Shown here: positions 43,512 to 53,979 of the stretch, piece after piece | How positions within the stretch are numbered: the first letter of the stretch is position 1 | Layout of the letters: every line of letters starts with the position of its first letter | DNA from: Lachnospiraceae bacterium | GTDB taxonomy: Bacteria > Bacillota > Clostridia > Lachnospirales > Lachnospiraceae | Direction: 5' to 3' | DNA: 64,000 nucleotides | Assembly: GCA_017399685.1 (NCBI GenBank) | Contig: JAFQBM010000020.1 | Location: 32,760-96,759 of the forward strand | Position numbers and translations under genes: made by a program | Notes under the pieces: model-generated | Told to the model about the DNA's origin: nothing | Database searches by the model: none | The model's input: only the letters and a program-made list of their open reading frames with translations

Positions 43512-45893
43512 ATGAATCAAAAATCATTAAAAATATTAGAATATGATAAAATTATTAAAATGTTGACTTCCTATGCAGGCTCTGCCATGGGAAAGAAACT
43601 TTGTGAAGAATTGACTCCGACCTCGGATTTAAATACCATTTTATCCATGCAGGAAGAAACCAATTCCGCACTTCTTAGAATTTACCGTCAGGGAAATTTA
43701 TCCTTCCTGGGGGTGGAGGATGTGAAACCTTCCCTGCTTCGTTTGAACATGGGAGCCTCACTAAACACTACGGAACTGCTTTCCGTGTCAAAACTATTAT
43801 CCTGTGTCCAGACTGCCATTTCTTATTGTAAAATTGATGACAGAACGGAATTTGCAGACGGACTTACCTACCTTTTTGAAAGTCTGACACCACTGACCCA
43901 TTTATATCAGGACATTACCCGGTGCATTCTTTCTCCAGAAGAAATCGCAGACGATGCTTCTCCAGCACTAAAGGATATCCGAAGAAACATCAAAGCCATC
44001 AATGCCAAGGTACATCAACAGCTGACTCAGCTCATTGCTTCTTCCAAGAACCAGTCCATGTTGCAAGACAATCTGGTTACCATGCGTAACGGCCGTTACT
44101 GTGTTCCGGTAAAAGCAGAATATAAAAGCCAGTTTTCTGGCTTAATCCACGACCAGTCTTCCACCGGTTCCACCCTTTTCATCGAACCTATGGGAGTAGT
44201 CAATTTAAACAATGAACTAAGAGACTTGGAAGGAAAAGAACAAAATGAAATTGAACGAATTCTTTCCCTGTTAAGCGAAAAGGTATCTCTGGAGCAAGAT
44301 TCCATTAAGAGAAACCTTGAAATCCTTACAAAACTGGATTTCATTTTTGCCCGGGCTCAACTTGCAAAATCTTACGATGGAGTTATGCCGGAATATAACA
44401 AAGAAGGCATTATCCGCATCAAACGTGGCAGACATCCTCTGTTGGATAAGAAAACCGTCGTTCCTATCAACATTGAATTAGGAGACACCTTCTCCATGTT
44501 ACTGATTACCGGTCCCAATACCGGTGGTAAAACTGTTTCCTTAAAAACAGCAGGATTATTCGCCCTCATGGGGCAATCGGGACTCTTCCTGCCTGCTATG
44601 GAAGGAACTACCCTTTGTGTATTTGATGATGTATTTGCCGATATTGGAGATGAACAAAGCATTGAACAAAGCTTAAGTACCTTCTCCTCCCATATGACAA
44701 ACATCGTTTCCATATTGAATCAGGCTACGGAACAATCCCTGATTTTATTTGATGAACTTGGTGGCGGAACAGACCCGACCGAAGGTGCCGCACTGGCAAT
44801 TTCTATCCTGTCCCACCTTCATGGGCAAGGCATCCGCACCATTGCCACCACCCATTACAGCGAATTAAAGCTTTTTGCACTTTCTACGGAAGGCATTGAA
44901 AATGCCTGCTGTGAATTCGATATCGAATCCCTACGACCTACGTATCGTCTGTTAATCGGTATCCCTGGAAAAAGTAATGCCTTTGCCATTTCCAGCAAAC
45001 TTGGCTTACCTTCCTACATCATAGAAGCTGCAAAAGGTCAGATTGACCAGTCAGCTCATGATTTCGAGGCCCTGCTTGCTGATTTGGAACAAAGTAAAAT
45101 CACCATCCAGAAAGAAGAAGAAGAAATTCTTGCTTACAAAGAAGAATTAGAAATCCTCCGTGCTGACCTAAAACAAAGCAAAGAAGACTTAAACAATAAA
45201 AAAGCCACCATCATTCGGGAAGCCAAGGAAGAGGCACTTTCCATTCTATCGGAAGCCAAAGAAGTGGCAGATGAATCCATTAAGAAATATCAGCAATGGG
45301 TTCAGAATCCAAAGGCCGCCAATGCCAAAACCATGGAAGCACAGCGTGGAAAACTTAGAGACCAGATGAGCAAGTCTTCCAAAGACCTCTTAGAACAAAA
45401 GAAACGCAAAAAAGGAACCCATAGTGCTTCTGACTTTAAAATCGGGGATAAAGTCCATGTATTCTCCTTATCCATGGACGGCATTGTCCAATCCTTACCA
45501 GATAACAAAGGAAACATCTCCGTCCAGATGGGAATTTTACGTTCCTTTGTCTCCATTGAAGACTGTGAAATATTGGATGAAGCAGTCATTACCGCTCCTA
45601 CCATAAAACGTACTTCCAAAGGAAAGGTAAGTATGAACAAATCTTCTACCATCCGACCGGAAATTAACGTATTAGGAAAGACCGTAGACGAAGCCGTTGC
45701 TATTTTGGATAAATATTTGGACGACGCTTATCTTTCCCACCTGCCACAGGTAACCATCATTCATGGAAAAGGAACCGGCGCACTTCGAACCGGTATTCAG
45801 AATTACCTGAAAAAACTAAAATACGTAAAATCCTACCGCGCCGGAAGTTTCGGAGAAGGCGAGATGGGGGTCACGATTGTAGAGTTTAAATAG
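43512..45893 (+). CDS. mutS2: Endonuclease MutS2
   Basis: 793 residues. The MutS core has the Walker A GPNTGGKT (about 335), VFADIGDEQSIEQSLSTFSSH (Walker B region D-I-G-D), FDELGGGTDPTEGAAL, then ATTHYSELK; a coiled coil (LEQSKITIQKEEEEILAYKEELEIL) and the C-terminal Smr nuclease domain (LGKTVDEAVAILDKYL..., HGKGTGALR). Lengths match the family. It acts on branched DNA and on collided ribosomes. AAAGGGAT precedes the ATG. The two-component pair follows 40 bp on. Confidence 0.95.
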   Translation: MNQKSLKILEYDKIIKMLTSYAGSAMGKKLCEELTPTSDLNTILSMQEETNSALLRIYRQGNLSFLGVEDVKPSLLRLNMGASLNTTELLSVSKLLSCVQTAISYCKIDDRTEFADGLTYLFESLTPLTHLYQDITRCILSPEEIADDASPALKDIRRNIKAINAKVHQQLTQLIASSKNQSMLQDNLVTMRNGRYCVPVKAEYKSQFSGLIHDQSSTGSTLFIEPMGVVNLNNELRDLEGKEQNEIERILSLLSEKVSLEQDSIKRNLEILTKLDFIFARAQLAKSYDGVMPEYNKEGIIRIKRGRHPLLDKKTVVPINIELGDTFSMLLITGPNTGGKTVSLKTAGLFALMGQSGLFLPAMEGTTLCVFDDVFADIGDEQSIEQSLSTFSSHMTNIVSILNQATEQSLILFDELGGGTDPTEGAALAISILSHLHGQGIRTIATTHYSELKLFALSTEGIENACCEFDIESLRPTYRLLIGIPGKSNAFAISSKLGLPSYIIEAAKGQIDQSAHDFEALLADLEQSKITIQKEEEEILAYKEELEILRADLKQSKEDLNNKKATIIREAKEEALSILSEAKEVADESIKKYQQWVQNPKAANAKTMEAQRGKLRDQMSKSSKDLLEQKKRKKGTHSASDFKIGDKVHVFSLSMDGIVQSLPDNKGNISVQMGILRSFVSIEDCEILDEAVITAPTIKRTSKGKVSMNKSSTIRPEINVLGKTVDEAVAILDKYLDDAYLSHLPQVTIIHGKGTGALRTGIQNYLKKLKYVKSYRAGSFGEGEMGVTIVEFK

Positions 45894-45933
45894 GTAATTA
45901 CAAAAAAACGTTAAATAAGAAAGGAAGATGATT

Positions 45934-46650
45934 ATGGTTGCAAAACAAAAAATATTAATTGTAGATGACGACGAAAACATCGCAGAACTGATTTCACTTT
46001 ACCTTGTGAAAGAATGTTTCGATACAGAAATTGTTACCACTGGAATCGATGCTCTGGAACGATTCCAGACTTATCAGCCAAATTTGATTTTATTAGACAT
46101 TATGCTTCCCGGCATGGACGGATATGAAGTCTGCCAGGAAATCCGTAAATCAAGCAACGTACCTATTATCATGCTTTCTGCAAAGGGTGAAGTATTCGAT
46201 AAGGTATTAGGCTTAAAAATAGGCGCCGATGACTACATCATCAAACCTTTTGATTCCAACGAATTGGTAGCAAGAGTCCGTGCGGTTCTCCGCCGTTTCC
46301 AGCCAGTCACCCAGACTACAGCAGCAGACTCCTCCCACTCAGGAGACTTTGTAGAATACTCGAATCTTATCATTAATTTAACCAATTATACCGTAACATA
46401 TTGTAATAAAAATATTGAAATGCCGCCGAAGGAACTGGAACTTTTCTACTTTTTGGCTTCCAACCCGAATCAGGTATTCACCAGAGAACAGTTACTAGAC
46501 AAAATATGGGGCTATGATTACATTGGAGATACAAGAACCGTAGATGTGCATATCAAACGCCTTCGTGAAAAACTCCCAAATTCCTCCGAAAATAACTGGA
46601 ACATTACTACAGTTTGGGGAATCGGATATAAATTTGAAGTAAAAAATTAA
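45934..46650 (+). CDS. OmpR/PhoB-family response regulator
   Basis: 238 residues. Receiver domain with DDDEN, LILLDIMLPGMDG (phospho-Asp) and KPFDSNELVARV (Lys), then the winged helix FTREQLLDKIWGYDYIGDTRTVDVHIKRLREKLP. The start MVAKQK is preferred over an ATG two codons upstream because AAAGGAAG would be too near the latter. Likely pairs with the kinase at 46802. Confidence 0.94.
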   Translation: MVAKQKILIVDDDENIAELISLYLVKECFDTEIVTTGIDALERFQTYQPNLILLDIMLPGMDGYEVCQEIRKSSNVPIIMLSAKGEVFDKVLGLKIGADDYIIKPFDSNELVARVRAVLRRFQPVTQTTAADSSHSGDFVEYSNLIINLTNYTVTYCNKNIEMPPKELELFYFLASNPNQVFTREQLLDKIWGYDYIGDTRTVDVHIKRLREKLPNSSENNWNITTVWGIGYKFEVKN

Positions 46651-46801
46651 CCCTTGAATCATTGAGGTACCCTAATATTATAGATTTTTTCCAAGACAGC
46701 TTTCACAAAAAATAATACAGAAAGGAAAAGTGCCAACTTCCTATTCTTTCCTTCTGTCTCATTTAGTCAGTTTGGTAAGAACACCAGAAACATGCACTGG
46801 T

Positions 46802-48229
46802 ATGAAAATGAAATACAGATTCAGTATTATTGACCGTTTTTTTCTATCTTTTTTGTTCATCTTAATTTTATGTTTTTCCTTTAGTATGTATTTTTCAAAT
46901 ACCAATACCAAAGCTTCTATTTTAGAAGAACGAAAAAAGGTTATGAAACAAGAAGCAACTTTAATTGCAAATGAATATTACCTTCCTTACCTGGAAGGTA
47001 ACATTACAAAGGAAGAATTTGAAGAGGTCATCCCTAAGCTTTCTACCTTCCTGCAGGCCCAGATATTAATCAGTGACGAAAAAGGAATTATGTTAGCCAT
47101 GTCAAATACAGAGAATTTTTCCGACATCCCGGACACCATGTTTACGGTAAATGCTAATTTTGACTTAACCAAATCCATTGCAGTGGTAGATTCAAAATAT
47201 ACTACTGACGGCAAGGAATATCTTAACATCGGAATCCCAATTTATGATATGGAAAAACTAGTAGGATACATCATTTTGCGTTCTGATTTATCCAACACGA
47301 ACTCCTACAAGGAGGTGTTGTTTCATAATACCTATTTCTTCCTGTTTACCATTATCATTTTTGCAACCCTTGTTTATTCTTTTGTATCGCGCCAAATCAT
47401 CACCCCGATTAGAAAGCTAAATACAGCTGCAAAAGAATATGCCCAGGGAAATTTTAAATACCAGTGCAACATGAAATCTAAGGATGAAATCGGTGAATTA
47501 GCTGATACCTTGGAATTTATGGCATCGGAACTAAGCAAAGTGGATGAATACCGCAGAAACTTTATTGCAAATGTTTCCCATGATTTCCGTTCCCCACTTA
47601 CCTCTATTAAAGGCTACCTTGAGGCAATGCTAGATGGTACCATTCCTCCGGAAAAACAGGAAAAATATTTAAATATTGTCCTACATGAATCCAAACGTCT
47701 TACCAAACTTACCCAGAGTCTGCTTACTTTAGAAAGCTTCGATCACATTGGTCCGGATTTGCACAGAACCGACTTTGACCTGATTGAAACCATACAAAAA
47801 GTCATTGAAACCTTTGAAGGAATCTGTGGACAGAAGAAGATATTCCTAAAGAAAACCTACAATCTCCCTCGCATGATGGTAAATGCAGACAAAACCAAGA
47901 TTCAACAGGTTATTTATAACCTCATTGACAATGCCATTAAATTCAGTGAAGAAAACTCCAGTATCGACATATCTCTAAACGAAAAAAATGAGAAAGTCTT
48001 CGTTTCCATCAAAGACCACGGAGCAGGTATTCCGGCAGATATCCAGAAAAGAATATGGGTAAGATTTTTCAAATCTGACACTTCCAGAGGAAAAGACAAA
48101 CAAGGCACGGGACTTGGACTTGCCATTACCAAAGAAGTGATTGATGCCCACGGCGAACACATCGAATGTATCAGTACGGAAGGGGTCGGAAGTGAATTCA
48201 TCTTCTCCCTAAAAAAGCAGTCAAAATAA
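46802..48229 (+). CDS. Sensor histidine kinase
   Basis: About 475 residues. N-terminal membrane helix (LSFLFILILCFSFSMYFS), an extracytoplasmic sensor of about 140 residues, a second helix (YFFLFTIIIFATLVYSFV), HAMP (SRQIITPIRKLNTAAKEY...), HisKA with NVSHDFRSPLTSIKGYLEA (His in VSHDF), and HATPase_c with DNAIKF, DHGAGIP, GTGLGLAIT. The start is uncertain: no strong RBS; a GTG at 46730 would add 24 residues. Cognate of the preceding OmpR-type regulator. Confidence 0.9.
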   Translation: MKMKYRFSIIDRFFLSFLFILILCFSFSMYFSNTNTKASILEERKKVMKQEATLIANEYYLPYLEGNITKEEFEEVIPKLSTFLQAQILISDEKGIMLAMSNTENFSDIPDTMFTVNANFDLTKSIAVVDSKYTTDGKEYLNIGIPIYDMEKLVGYIILRSDLSNTNSYKEVLFHNTYFFLFTIIIFATLVYSFVSRQIITPIRKLNTAAKEYAQGNFKYQCNMKSKDEIGELADTLEFMASELSKVDEYRRNFIANVSHDFRSPLTSIKGYLEAMLDGTIPPEKQEKYLNIVLHESKRLTKLTQSLLTLESFDHIGPDLHRTDFDLIETIQKVIETFEGICGQKKIFLKKTYNLPRMMVNADKTKIQQVIYNLIDNAIKFSEENSSIDISLNEKNEKVFVSIKDHGAGIPADIQKRIWVRFFKSDTSRGKDKQGTGLGLAITKEVIDAHGEHIECISTEGVGSEFIFSLKKQSK

Positions 48230-48296
48230 GAATTAAAATAGAAATTCTTAAAACAACCACTATTAACTGTAATTATTAAACTACAATTTCTTAAAT

Positions 48297-48346
48297 AAAA
48301 GAGATGTCACTTTAACGATGGAACATCGTTAAAGCGACATCTCTTT
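48297..48346. terminator. Bidirectional intrinsic terminator
   Basis: A long stem pairs AAAGAGATGTC.CTTTAACGATG with CATCGTTAAAG.GACATCTCTTT around a GAA loop, with A-run on the left and T-run on the right. It separates the convergent kinase genes ending at 48229 and 48347. Confidence 0.85.
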
Positions 48347-51199
48347 CTATTCCTTCCACTTTAGAATCAATTCTTTCATCTCATCCACCTGAAGTTCCTG
48401 AATATATTCACTTAATTTTTCTATTACTTCCATATGCTCACTCCGCATACGATAAGTTTTCAAAGAATCCAGCATGGACTCAATAGAATCGAATTCAAAG
48501 TCCTCTATGAATCCAAATACATCATTCAGTATCGCCTGGAAATCATCCTCTGAAATCTCAAATTCCATTTCATTCTGTTCCTGTACAGTTACATGCCCCT
48601 GTTCTCTTTTCGGCTGCATGAAGCCCCGTTCTTCCAACAAACTCTGTATTAAATCCAAAACCGCTTGATACTTCTGAATTAAAGCATCCATATTCTCATC
48701 AATAACTTCATATCTTCCTTCTTTTCCTGCCATTTCCTGCTCAAATGCCATAGCCGAAACCTCCATGGCACCTATATTCGCCGCAGTACTCTTTAAAGAA
48801 TGAACCTTAATGGTGTAATTTTCATAATCTCCCTGCTCTTTTAGTAAAACAAGTTCTTTGATTCTAGAAACGCCATATTCTAAGGTAATCTTAAGAATTT
48901 CAAAATAGTCAGACTGTTTACCACCACAATTGGCAATGCCTTTTTCAACCTGAACTAATTTACAAAACTCCTCGCCAAAAACGGTTTCCATGTCCTCTTT
49001 TTCTTCCTTTGTGTTACTATCACCTTTTCTGATTTTTTCCTTACTCTCAGAGCTTTCCGTTTGCTTTACGACAAGCTTATCAGAAAACGCTTCTGATAAA
49101 ATCCGTTCCAGACTCTTTGTAGATAACGGTTTACACAAATATTCATCAAATCCTTCCTTCATCAGCCTTTCTTTTACTCCACTCATGGCATCCGCCGTAA
49201 GAGCAATGATAGGACAAGATTTATATTCCTTATAAGTTTCTCGTAACAGTTTCATGGTCTGGGTTCCATTTAGCTCTGGCATCATCTGATCCATCAAAAT
49301 CATATCATACTTCAACTTTCCACAAGCTTCAATGGCTTCCTTTCCGGAAGATACAGCATCTACTTCAATTTCATAAGACTGTAGAATTCCACTTACCACT
49401 CTTAAGTTAATCTCATTATCGTCCACTGCCAGTACTCTCATTCCCGGAAAGGTGAATTTTTTTGTATTTTCATCCTGTTCTATCTCAACAAAAGACATAT
49501 CCATCGGTGTCGCATCTATGACTTCCTGCTCAATTTCAATGATAAAATTTGAACCAACACCATACTCACTTTCCACCCTTATGGTTCCACCCATAAGCTT
49601 TATCAGTCCTGAAGCAATGGAAAGTCCTAAACCTGAACCTTCAATTCCATAATTCATTTCCCGGTCAAACTGAGCAAAAGCATCAAACAATTTTATCTGG
49701 TCTTCGTCCCGGATACCAATGCCTGTATCTTTAATACTACATTGAATCCGTACTTTATGTTCAAAACGCTCCACCACCTTAACCGTAAGCCGCACCTCTC
49801 CATTTTGAGTGTATTTAATCGCATTATTAATCAAATTAATTAATATACCTCGAATCCGGATTTTATCTCCATACATCTGACTTGGTAATGTTTCATCAAT
49901 ATCCATAAAATACTCAAGCCCTTTTTGTTTTGCCTGCTGGGAAAACAAAATGTTCATATCTTTCATAATGGAAGAAATGTAATACTTCGTAGGTACAATC
50001 TCCATTTTCCCGGTTTCAATTCTTGAAATATCCAAAATATCGTTAATAACCGCCAACAGACTATGGGATGCAGAAACGATATCATCCATATATTCTTTGA
50101 CTTCCGGCTCAATATCATGGTTTAATATCAATTGGGAAAATCCTAAAATCGCATTCATTGGAGTTCTGATTTCATGGGACATATTCGACAAAAACGTAGA
50201 TTTAGCCTGATTTGCACGCTCTGCCTGTTCTGTTAGTAACACTAGTTCCCTGTTCTTTCTGGTAATCTCCGTAATATCAAAAAACCAAGCAATGTATCCC
50301 CTTATCTTTCCTGCATCCTGCACTTCAGAAATACGGATTTCATAACTTTTACCATCAATTTCCAAGACATGATTTCTTTCATCAAACACGTTAATTCCTC
50401 GGAAATTCTTTTCCATCAGTGATTCTGCCACGGAATTCATATAGAGAATTTCTTTATTTAAACTGTAAATAATTACTGCCTCGTTGGTACCTTCCACAAT
50501 CAATTCTTTTGCCATCAAAACCGTATCAATCAGACCATATCTTACCACTGCAAAAGTAATCAGCACATTCGCCAACGCAAGTGCAACAGGCGTAGGGTCA
50601 TATCCATCAGATATTCCGGAAAGACAACACAAAAAGCCCATCATTGGGAGAATACCTGTAAAAGAAATGGAAATATAAATTTTCCTAAAATCTCCTTTTT
50701 GTGTCAGCACATTTTTTATTGAGACCACCATCAAAAACACCATTATAAATACCAGCGAAATGGTATAAACGTAATACAATGGCCCTTTCCCTAAATCTAC
50801 GACCACATGTTCATCCCGTTTTATCAATTCAATGCTGGAATAATATAATTTATGATGTTGACAAGTCAAAATAGAATACAGAATTACTACGTAAAAAAGA
50901 TACAAAGACCTCGTAACCCATCGGGGCATATGAATGTTCGCATAGTTTTTGACAAAAGTCGTAAATAAAAAAATCGCAAAGACCTTCCCTATGTATCCAA
51001 TCTTGATACAAACCAAAATCGCATCCATACTGACACTTTTCAATTCATAATAATATCCAAAACAAGAAATAAATGCACAAACAGAAGCAACTAACAATAT
51101 TTTCTGATTATTGGAAGATTTCTGCATTGCCATAACAGAAATACAAATAGAACATAAAAACAAACTTAACAGCAATGCCTGAATAAATAACTGATACAT
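48347..51199 (-). CDS. Hybrid histidine kinase (7TM-PAS-HisKA-HATPase-REC-HPt)
   Basis: About 950 residues. Seven hydrophobic segments up to about residue 235 (7TMR-type sensor); a PAS-like segment (EAVIIYSLNKEILYMNSVAESLM, GYIAWFFDITE); HisKA with NMSHEIRTPMNAILGFSQ; HATPase with NAIKYT, DTGIGI, GSGLGLSI; a receiver with MRVLAVDDNEINLRV and MILMDQMMPELNG; then an HPt-like HSLKSTAANIGA. The start MYQLFIQA has GTGGGGGA before it. It probably signals through the two-receiver protein 55 bp upstream, as phosphorelay partners; signal unknown. Confidence 0.92.
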   Translation of the reverse strand: MYQLFIQALLLSLFLCSICISVMAMQKSSNNQKILLVASVCAFISCFGYYYELKSVSMDAILVCIKIGYIGKVFAIFLFTTFVKNYANIHMPRWVTRSLYLFYVVILYSILTCQHHKLYYSSIELIKRDEHVVVDLGKGPLYYVYTISLVFIMVFLMVVSIKNVLTQKGDFRKIYISISFTGILPMMGFLCCLSGISDGYDPTPVALALANVLITFAVVRYGLIDTVLMAKELIVEGTNEAVIIYSLNKEILYMNSVAESLMEKNFRGINVFDERNHVLEIDGKSYEIRISEVQDAGKIRGYIAWFFDITEITRKNRELVLLTEQAERANQAKSTFLSNMSHEIRTPMNAILGFSQLILNHDIEPEVKEYMDDIVSASHSLLAVINDILDISRIETGKMEIVPTKYYISSIMKDMNILFSQQAKQKGLEYFMDIDETLPSQMYGDKIRIRGILINLINNAIKYTQNGEVRLTVKVVERFEHKVRIQCSIKDTGIGIRDEDQIKLFDAFAQFDREMNYGIEGSGLGLSIASGLIKLMGGTIRVESEYGVGSNFIIEIEQEVIDATPMDMSFVEIEQDENTKKFTFPGMRVLAVDDNEINLRVVSGILQSYEIEVDAVSSGKEAIEACGKLKYDMILMDQMMPELNGTQTMKLLRETYKEYKSCPIIALTADAMSGVKERLMKEGFDEYLCKPLSTKSLERILSEAFSDKLVVKQTESSESKEKIRKGDSNTKEEKEDMETVFGEEFCKLVQVEKGIANCGGKQSDYFEILKITLEYGVSRIKELVLLKEQGDYENYTIKVHSLKSTAANIGAMEVSAMAFEQEMAGKEGRYEVIDENMDALIQKYQAVLDLIQSLLEERGFMQPKREQGHVTVQEQNEMEFEISEDDFQAILNDVFGFIEDFEFDSIESMLDSLKTYRMRSEHMEVIEKLSEYIQELQVDEMKELILKWKE

Positions 51200-51254
51200 A
51201 AAGTCCCCCACCTTATTTCTTATCACTACTGCTTACATATCAAACAGTAACTTC

Positions 51255-52019
51255 TTATCGTAATGGTGTTTCTAATATCTTTTGAATCGTTTCCAGCAGT
51301 TCATCCTGTGAAAAATTTTTTTCTAAAATCTTCTGTGGCTGATGTTCCAGACATTCTACCAGAGCTTCTTTATCCAAAGTTCCACTTAGTATAACTACAG
51401 GTATATTTCTCGTAGCACTGTTTTTTCGTATCATGCCTAACAGTGAAGCTCCATTATACATTGGCATTTGATAATCCAAAAGAATCATGGACGGCTTATG
51501 CTTATTTAGATATTCCAATGCCAATTTGGGAGAATTAATGGCTATCACATTATAGTACTTTTGCAATTGCAGTTTCAACATCTTCAAAAAAACCATATCA
51601 TCATCCACGGTCAGAATCGTTTCTTTGCTGACAGGCTCATCACTGACATGCAGTACTTCCTCAATCTTTTTTAGCAGAGCATCTTTTTCAAAAGGTTTTA
51701 CAATATATCCGTCTACCCCCTGCTGAACAGAATGAAATACCGTAAAACGGTCATGTCTTCCCGTTACAAAAATCACAGGAACGTCAATACCTGATTCCAT
51801 TTTACGGATTGATTCAAGGGTATGGAAGCCATCTAAAATAGGCATTTCCACATCCAGTAAAATCAAGTCTACCTTCTGTTGCAATAAAAAATCTAAAGCA
51901 GCTCTTCCACCCTGGGCAGTATATGCGATATAGTCTTCCGCCAGATATCTCTTTACTACTTCCAAATATTCTATATCATCATCTACAATTAAAACTCTCG
52001 GTTTTGCATGAAATGCCAT
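51255..52019 (-). CDS. Double receiver-domain response regulator, no output domain
   Basis: 254 residues containing two tandem REC domains: VLIVDDDIEYLEVVKRYL ... LILLDVEMPILDG ... KPFEKDALL and ILTVDDDMVFLKMLKLQL ... MILLDYQMPMYNG. Both phospho-acceptor aspartates are present. There is no DNA-binding, GGDEF or EAL domain. Such proteins act as phosphate sinks or relay steps. It lies upstream of the hybrid kinase in the same orientation, which suggests a pair. GGAAGGTG precedes the ATG. Confidence 0.9.
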   Translation of the reverse strand: MAFHAKPRVLIVDDDIEYLEVVKRYLAEDYIAYTAQGGRAALDFLLQQKVDLILLDVEMPILDGFHTLESIRKMESGIDVPVIFVTGRHDRFTVFHSVQQGVDGYIVKPFEKDALLKKIEEVLHVSDEPVSKETILTVDDDMVFLKMLKLQLQKYYNVIAINSPKLALEYLNKHKPSMILLDYQMPMYNGASLLGMIRKNSATRNIPVVILSGTLDKEALVECLEHQPQKILEKNFSQDELLETIQKILETPLR

Positions 52020-52110
52020 ATCATTATCACCTTCCTATTTATCTCAAAATTGTGAAACCATATCACAATTCACAAGTACCTTCTCTGGCGTTCAGACACA
52101 TCTTATACCA

Positions 52111-53451
52111 TTAAAACTGTCCTCTCAATTCAATAATCGGTGCTTTATTGTTGTTAATATAATCTCCGGTAATTGTTACCCTTCCAATGTTGTCATCCTT
52201 CGGAATCTGATACATAATATCCAGCATAAATTCTTCAATAATCGCTCTAAGTGCTCTGGCACCGGTCTTTTTCTCCACTGCCTTCTTAGCAATGGCCTCT
52301 AAAGCAGAATCATCAAACACTAATTGTACTTCATCCAGTTCTAATAATTTCTGATACTGCTTTAAAATCGCATTCTTAGGCTCTTTTAAGATTTTCACCA
52401 GCATATCCTGAGAAAGTTTTTCCAAAGTAAAAATCACTGGTAATCTTCCAATAAACTCAGGTATCATACCGAATTCTCTTAAATCTTCCAAAGTAACCTT
52501 GGAAACTAAATTCTCTTCTTTATCATATTTATCTTTTAAATCTGCCTGGAATCCCATAGAAGACTTTTTATTCAAACGCTGTTTGATAATGTCTTCCAAA
52601 TCCGGGAAGGCACCGCCACAGATAAACAAAATATTTCTGGTGTTAATGGTAGTAAGGGGAACCATGGCATTTTTACTGGAGGCTCCCACTGGCACTTCCA
52701 CATTTGCACCTTCTAATAGTTTTAGTAATCCCTGCTGTACCGACTCGCCGGATACATCCCTGGAATGAGTTTCTTTTTTCTTTGAAATCTTATCAATTTC
52801 ATCGATAAAAACAATTCCCCGTTCTGCCTTTTCCACATCATTTCCTGCGGCTGCCAGTAACTTAGAAAGCACACTTTCCACATCATCACCGATGTATCCT
52901 GCTTCTGTCAGAGAAGTTGCATCCGCAATGGCAAGAGGCAAATCCAGTAATTTCGCCAAGGTTTTAACAAGATAGGTCTTACCACTTCCCGTTGGCCCAA
53001 TCATCAGCATATTGGATTTATCAATTTCAATTTCATCCATGGTATTGGTAGCCACACGCTTATAATGGTTATAAACAGCAACGGAAATTACTTTTTTCGC
53101 ATAATCCTGTCCAATGACATACTGATCCAGCATTTCTTTTAATTTATGCGGTGCCGGAATTTTCTTAATATCAAAGGGTTCTTCTTCTTTCTTTTCTTTT
53201 TTCTTCTTTACTTTCTGCGTTTCAGGAATATCCCTCTTTTTAGCATAATTCGTCATTTGTTCCATGTCAAAATGGTTCAAATCAAATCCTGCCATCCCCC
53301 CATTCTGAAACGTATCGAAAGTCTTCTGCATACAATCTGGACAAACATAAATCTGCTGTGGTAACTGAATTAATTTTCCCACCAGACTTTCCGGTCTTCT
53401 ACACAAATAACAGTATTTCTCTAATTCATCCTTATCCTTATTATCTTCCAT
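52111..53451 (-). CDS. clpX: ATP-dependent protease ATP-binding subunit ClpX
   Basis: 446 residues. N-terminal zinc domain with C14-x2-C17 and C37-x2-C40 (YCYLC...YVCPDC); a Lys/Glu-rich linker (about residues 80-93); AAA+ motifs GPTGSGKT and IVFIDEIDK; FGMIPEFIGRLP at the conserved arginine-finger region. The ClpP-binding loop reads SMGFQ where most ClpX have IGF. Length and order are typical. It unfolds substrates for ClpP. No clpP, tig or lon lies next to it, unlike the usual arrangement, so this may be a second ClpX. Confidence 0.93.
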   Translation of the reverse strand: MEDNKDKDELEKYCYLCRRPESLVGKLIQLPQQIYVCPDCMQKTFDTFQNGGMAGFDLNHFDMEQMTNYAKKRDIPETQKVKKKKEKKEEEPFDIKKIPAPHKLKEMLDQYVIGQDYAKKVISVAVYNHYKRVATNTMDEIEIDKSNMLMIGPTGSGKTYLVKTLAKLLDLPLAIADATSLTEAGYIGDDVESVLSKLLAAAGNDVEKAERGIVFIDEIDKISKKKETHSRDVSGESVQQGLLKLLEGANVEVPVGASSKNAMVPLTTINTRNILFICGGAFPDLEDIIKQRLNKKSSMGFQADLKDKYDKEENLVSKVTLEDLREFGMIPEFIGRLPVIFTLEKLSQDMLVKILKEPKNAILKQYQKLLELDEVQLVFDDSALEAIAKKAVEKKTGARALRAIIEEFMLDIMYQIPKDDNIGRVTITGDYINNNKAPIIELRGQF

Positions 53452-53487
53452 TTCTTTATTTCTCCCATCATATCATTCCAAACTGCC

Positions 53488-53979
53488 TTACCATAAATAT
53501 TGGTGTAATTGTCCCTGTTTTTCCAACTGGAAAAATTCGTTTTGCCGCATCGCCTCATAGGCTACAATCGCCACCGAATTCGATAAATTTAAAGAACGAA
53601 TCTCCAGATACATAGGAATTCTAATAGCAGTTTCTTTATAATTCAATAAAATTTCTTCCGGAATCCCTGCACTTTCCTTTCCAAACATAATGTAGCAGTC
53701 TTTTTCATATGTAACATCTACATATGTCTGTTTGGATTTGGTGGTGGCCATATATATCTTTGCTCCTGGATTCTTCTCTAAAAAATCCTCAAAATTGATA
53801 TATGTGGTGACATCTAATTTATCCCAGTAATCAAGTCCGGCTCTCTTTAAAGATTTTTCATCCAGCCGGAACCCCAATGGTTCAATCAAATGAAGTCTCG
53901 CACCCAGTGCCACACAGGTACGTCCAATATTTCCTGTATTGGCAGGCATCTCCGGTTCATGTAAAACGATATTAATCAT
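53488..53979 (-). CDS. trmL: tRNA (cytidine(34)-2'-O)-methyltransferase TrmL
   Basis: 163 residues. The SPOUT fold signs are clear: NIVLHEPEMPANTGNIGRTCVALGARLHLIEP at the N-terminus, GKESAGIP, and IPMYLEIRSLNLSNSVAIVAYEAMRQ at the C-terminus. It methylates the wobble base of tRNA-Leu isoacceptors. The ATG at 53979 is preferred to a GTG four codons upstream because AGGTGGAAG is correctly spaced. Length matches the family. Confidence 0.93.
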   Translation of the reverse strand: MINIVLHEPEMPANTGNIGRTCVALGARLHLIEPLGFRLDEKSLKRAGLDYWDKLDVTTYINFEDFLEKNPGAKIYMATTKSKQTYVDVTYEKDCYIMFGKESAGIPEEILLNYKETAIRIPMYLEIRSLNLSNSVAIVAYEAMRQNEFFQLEKQGQLHQYLW

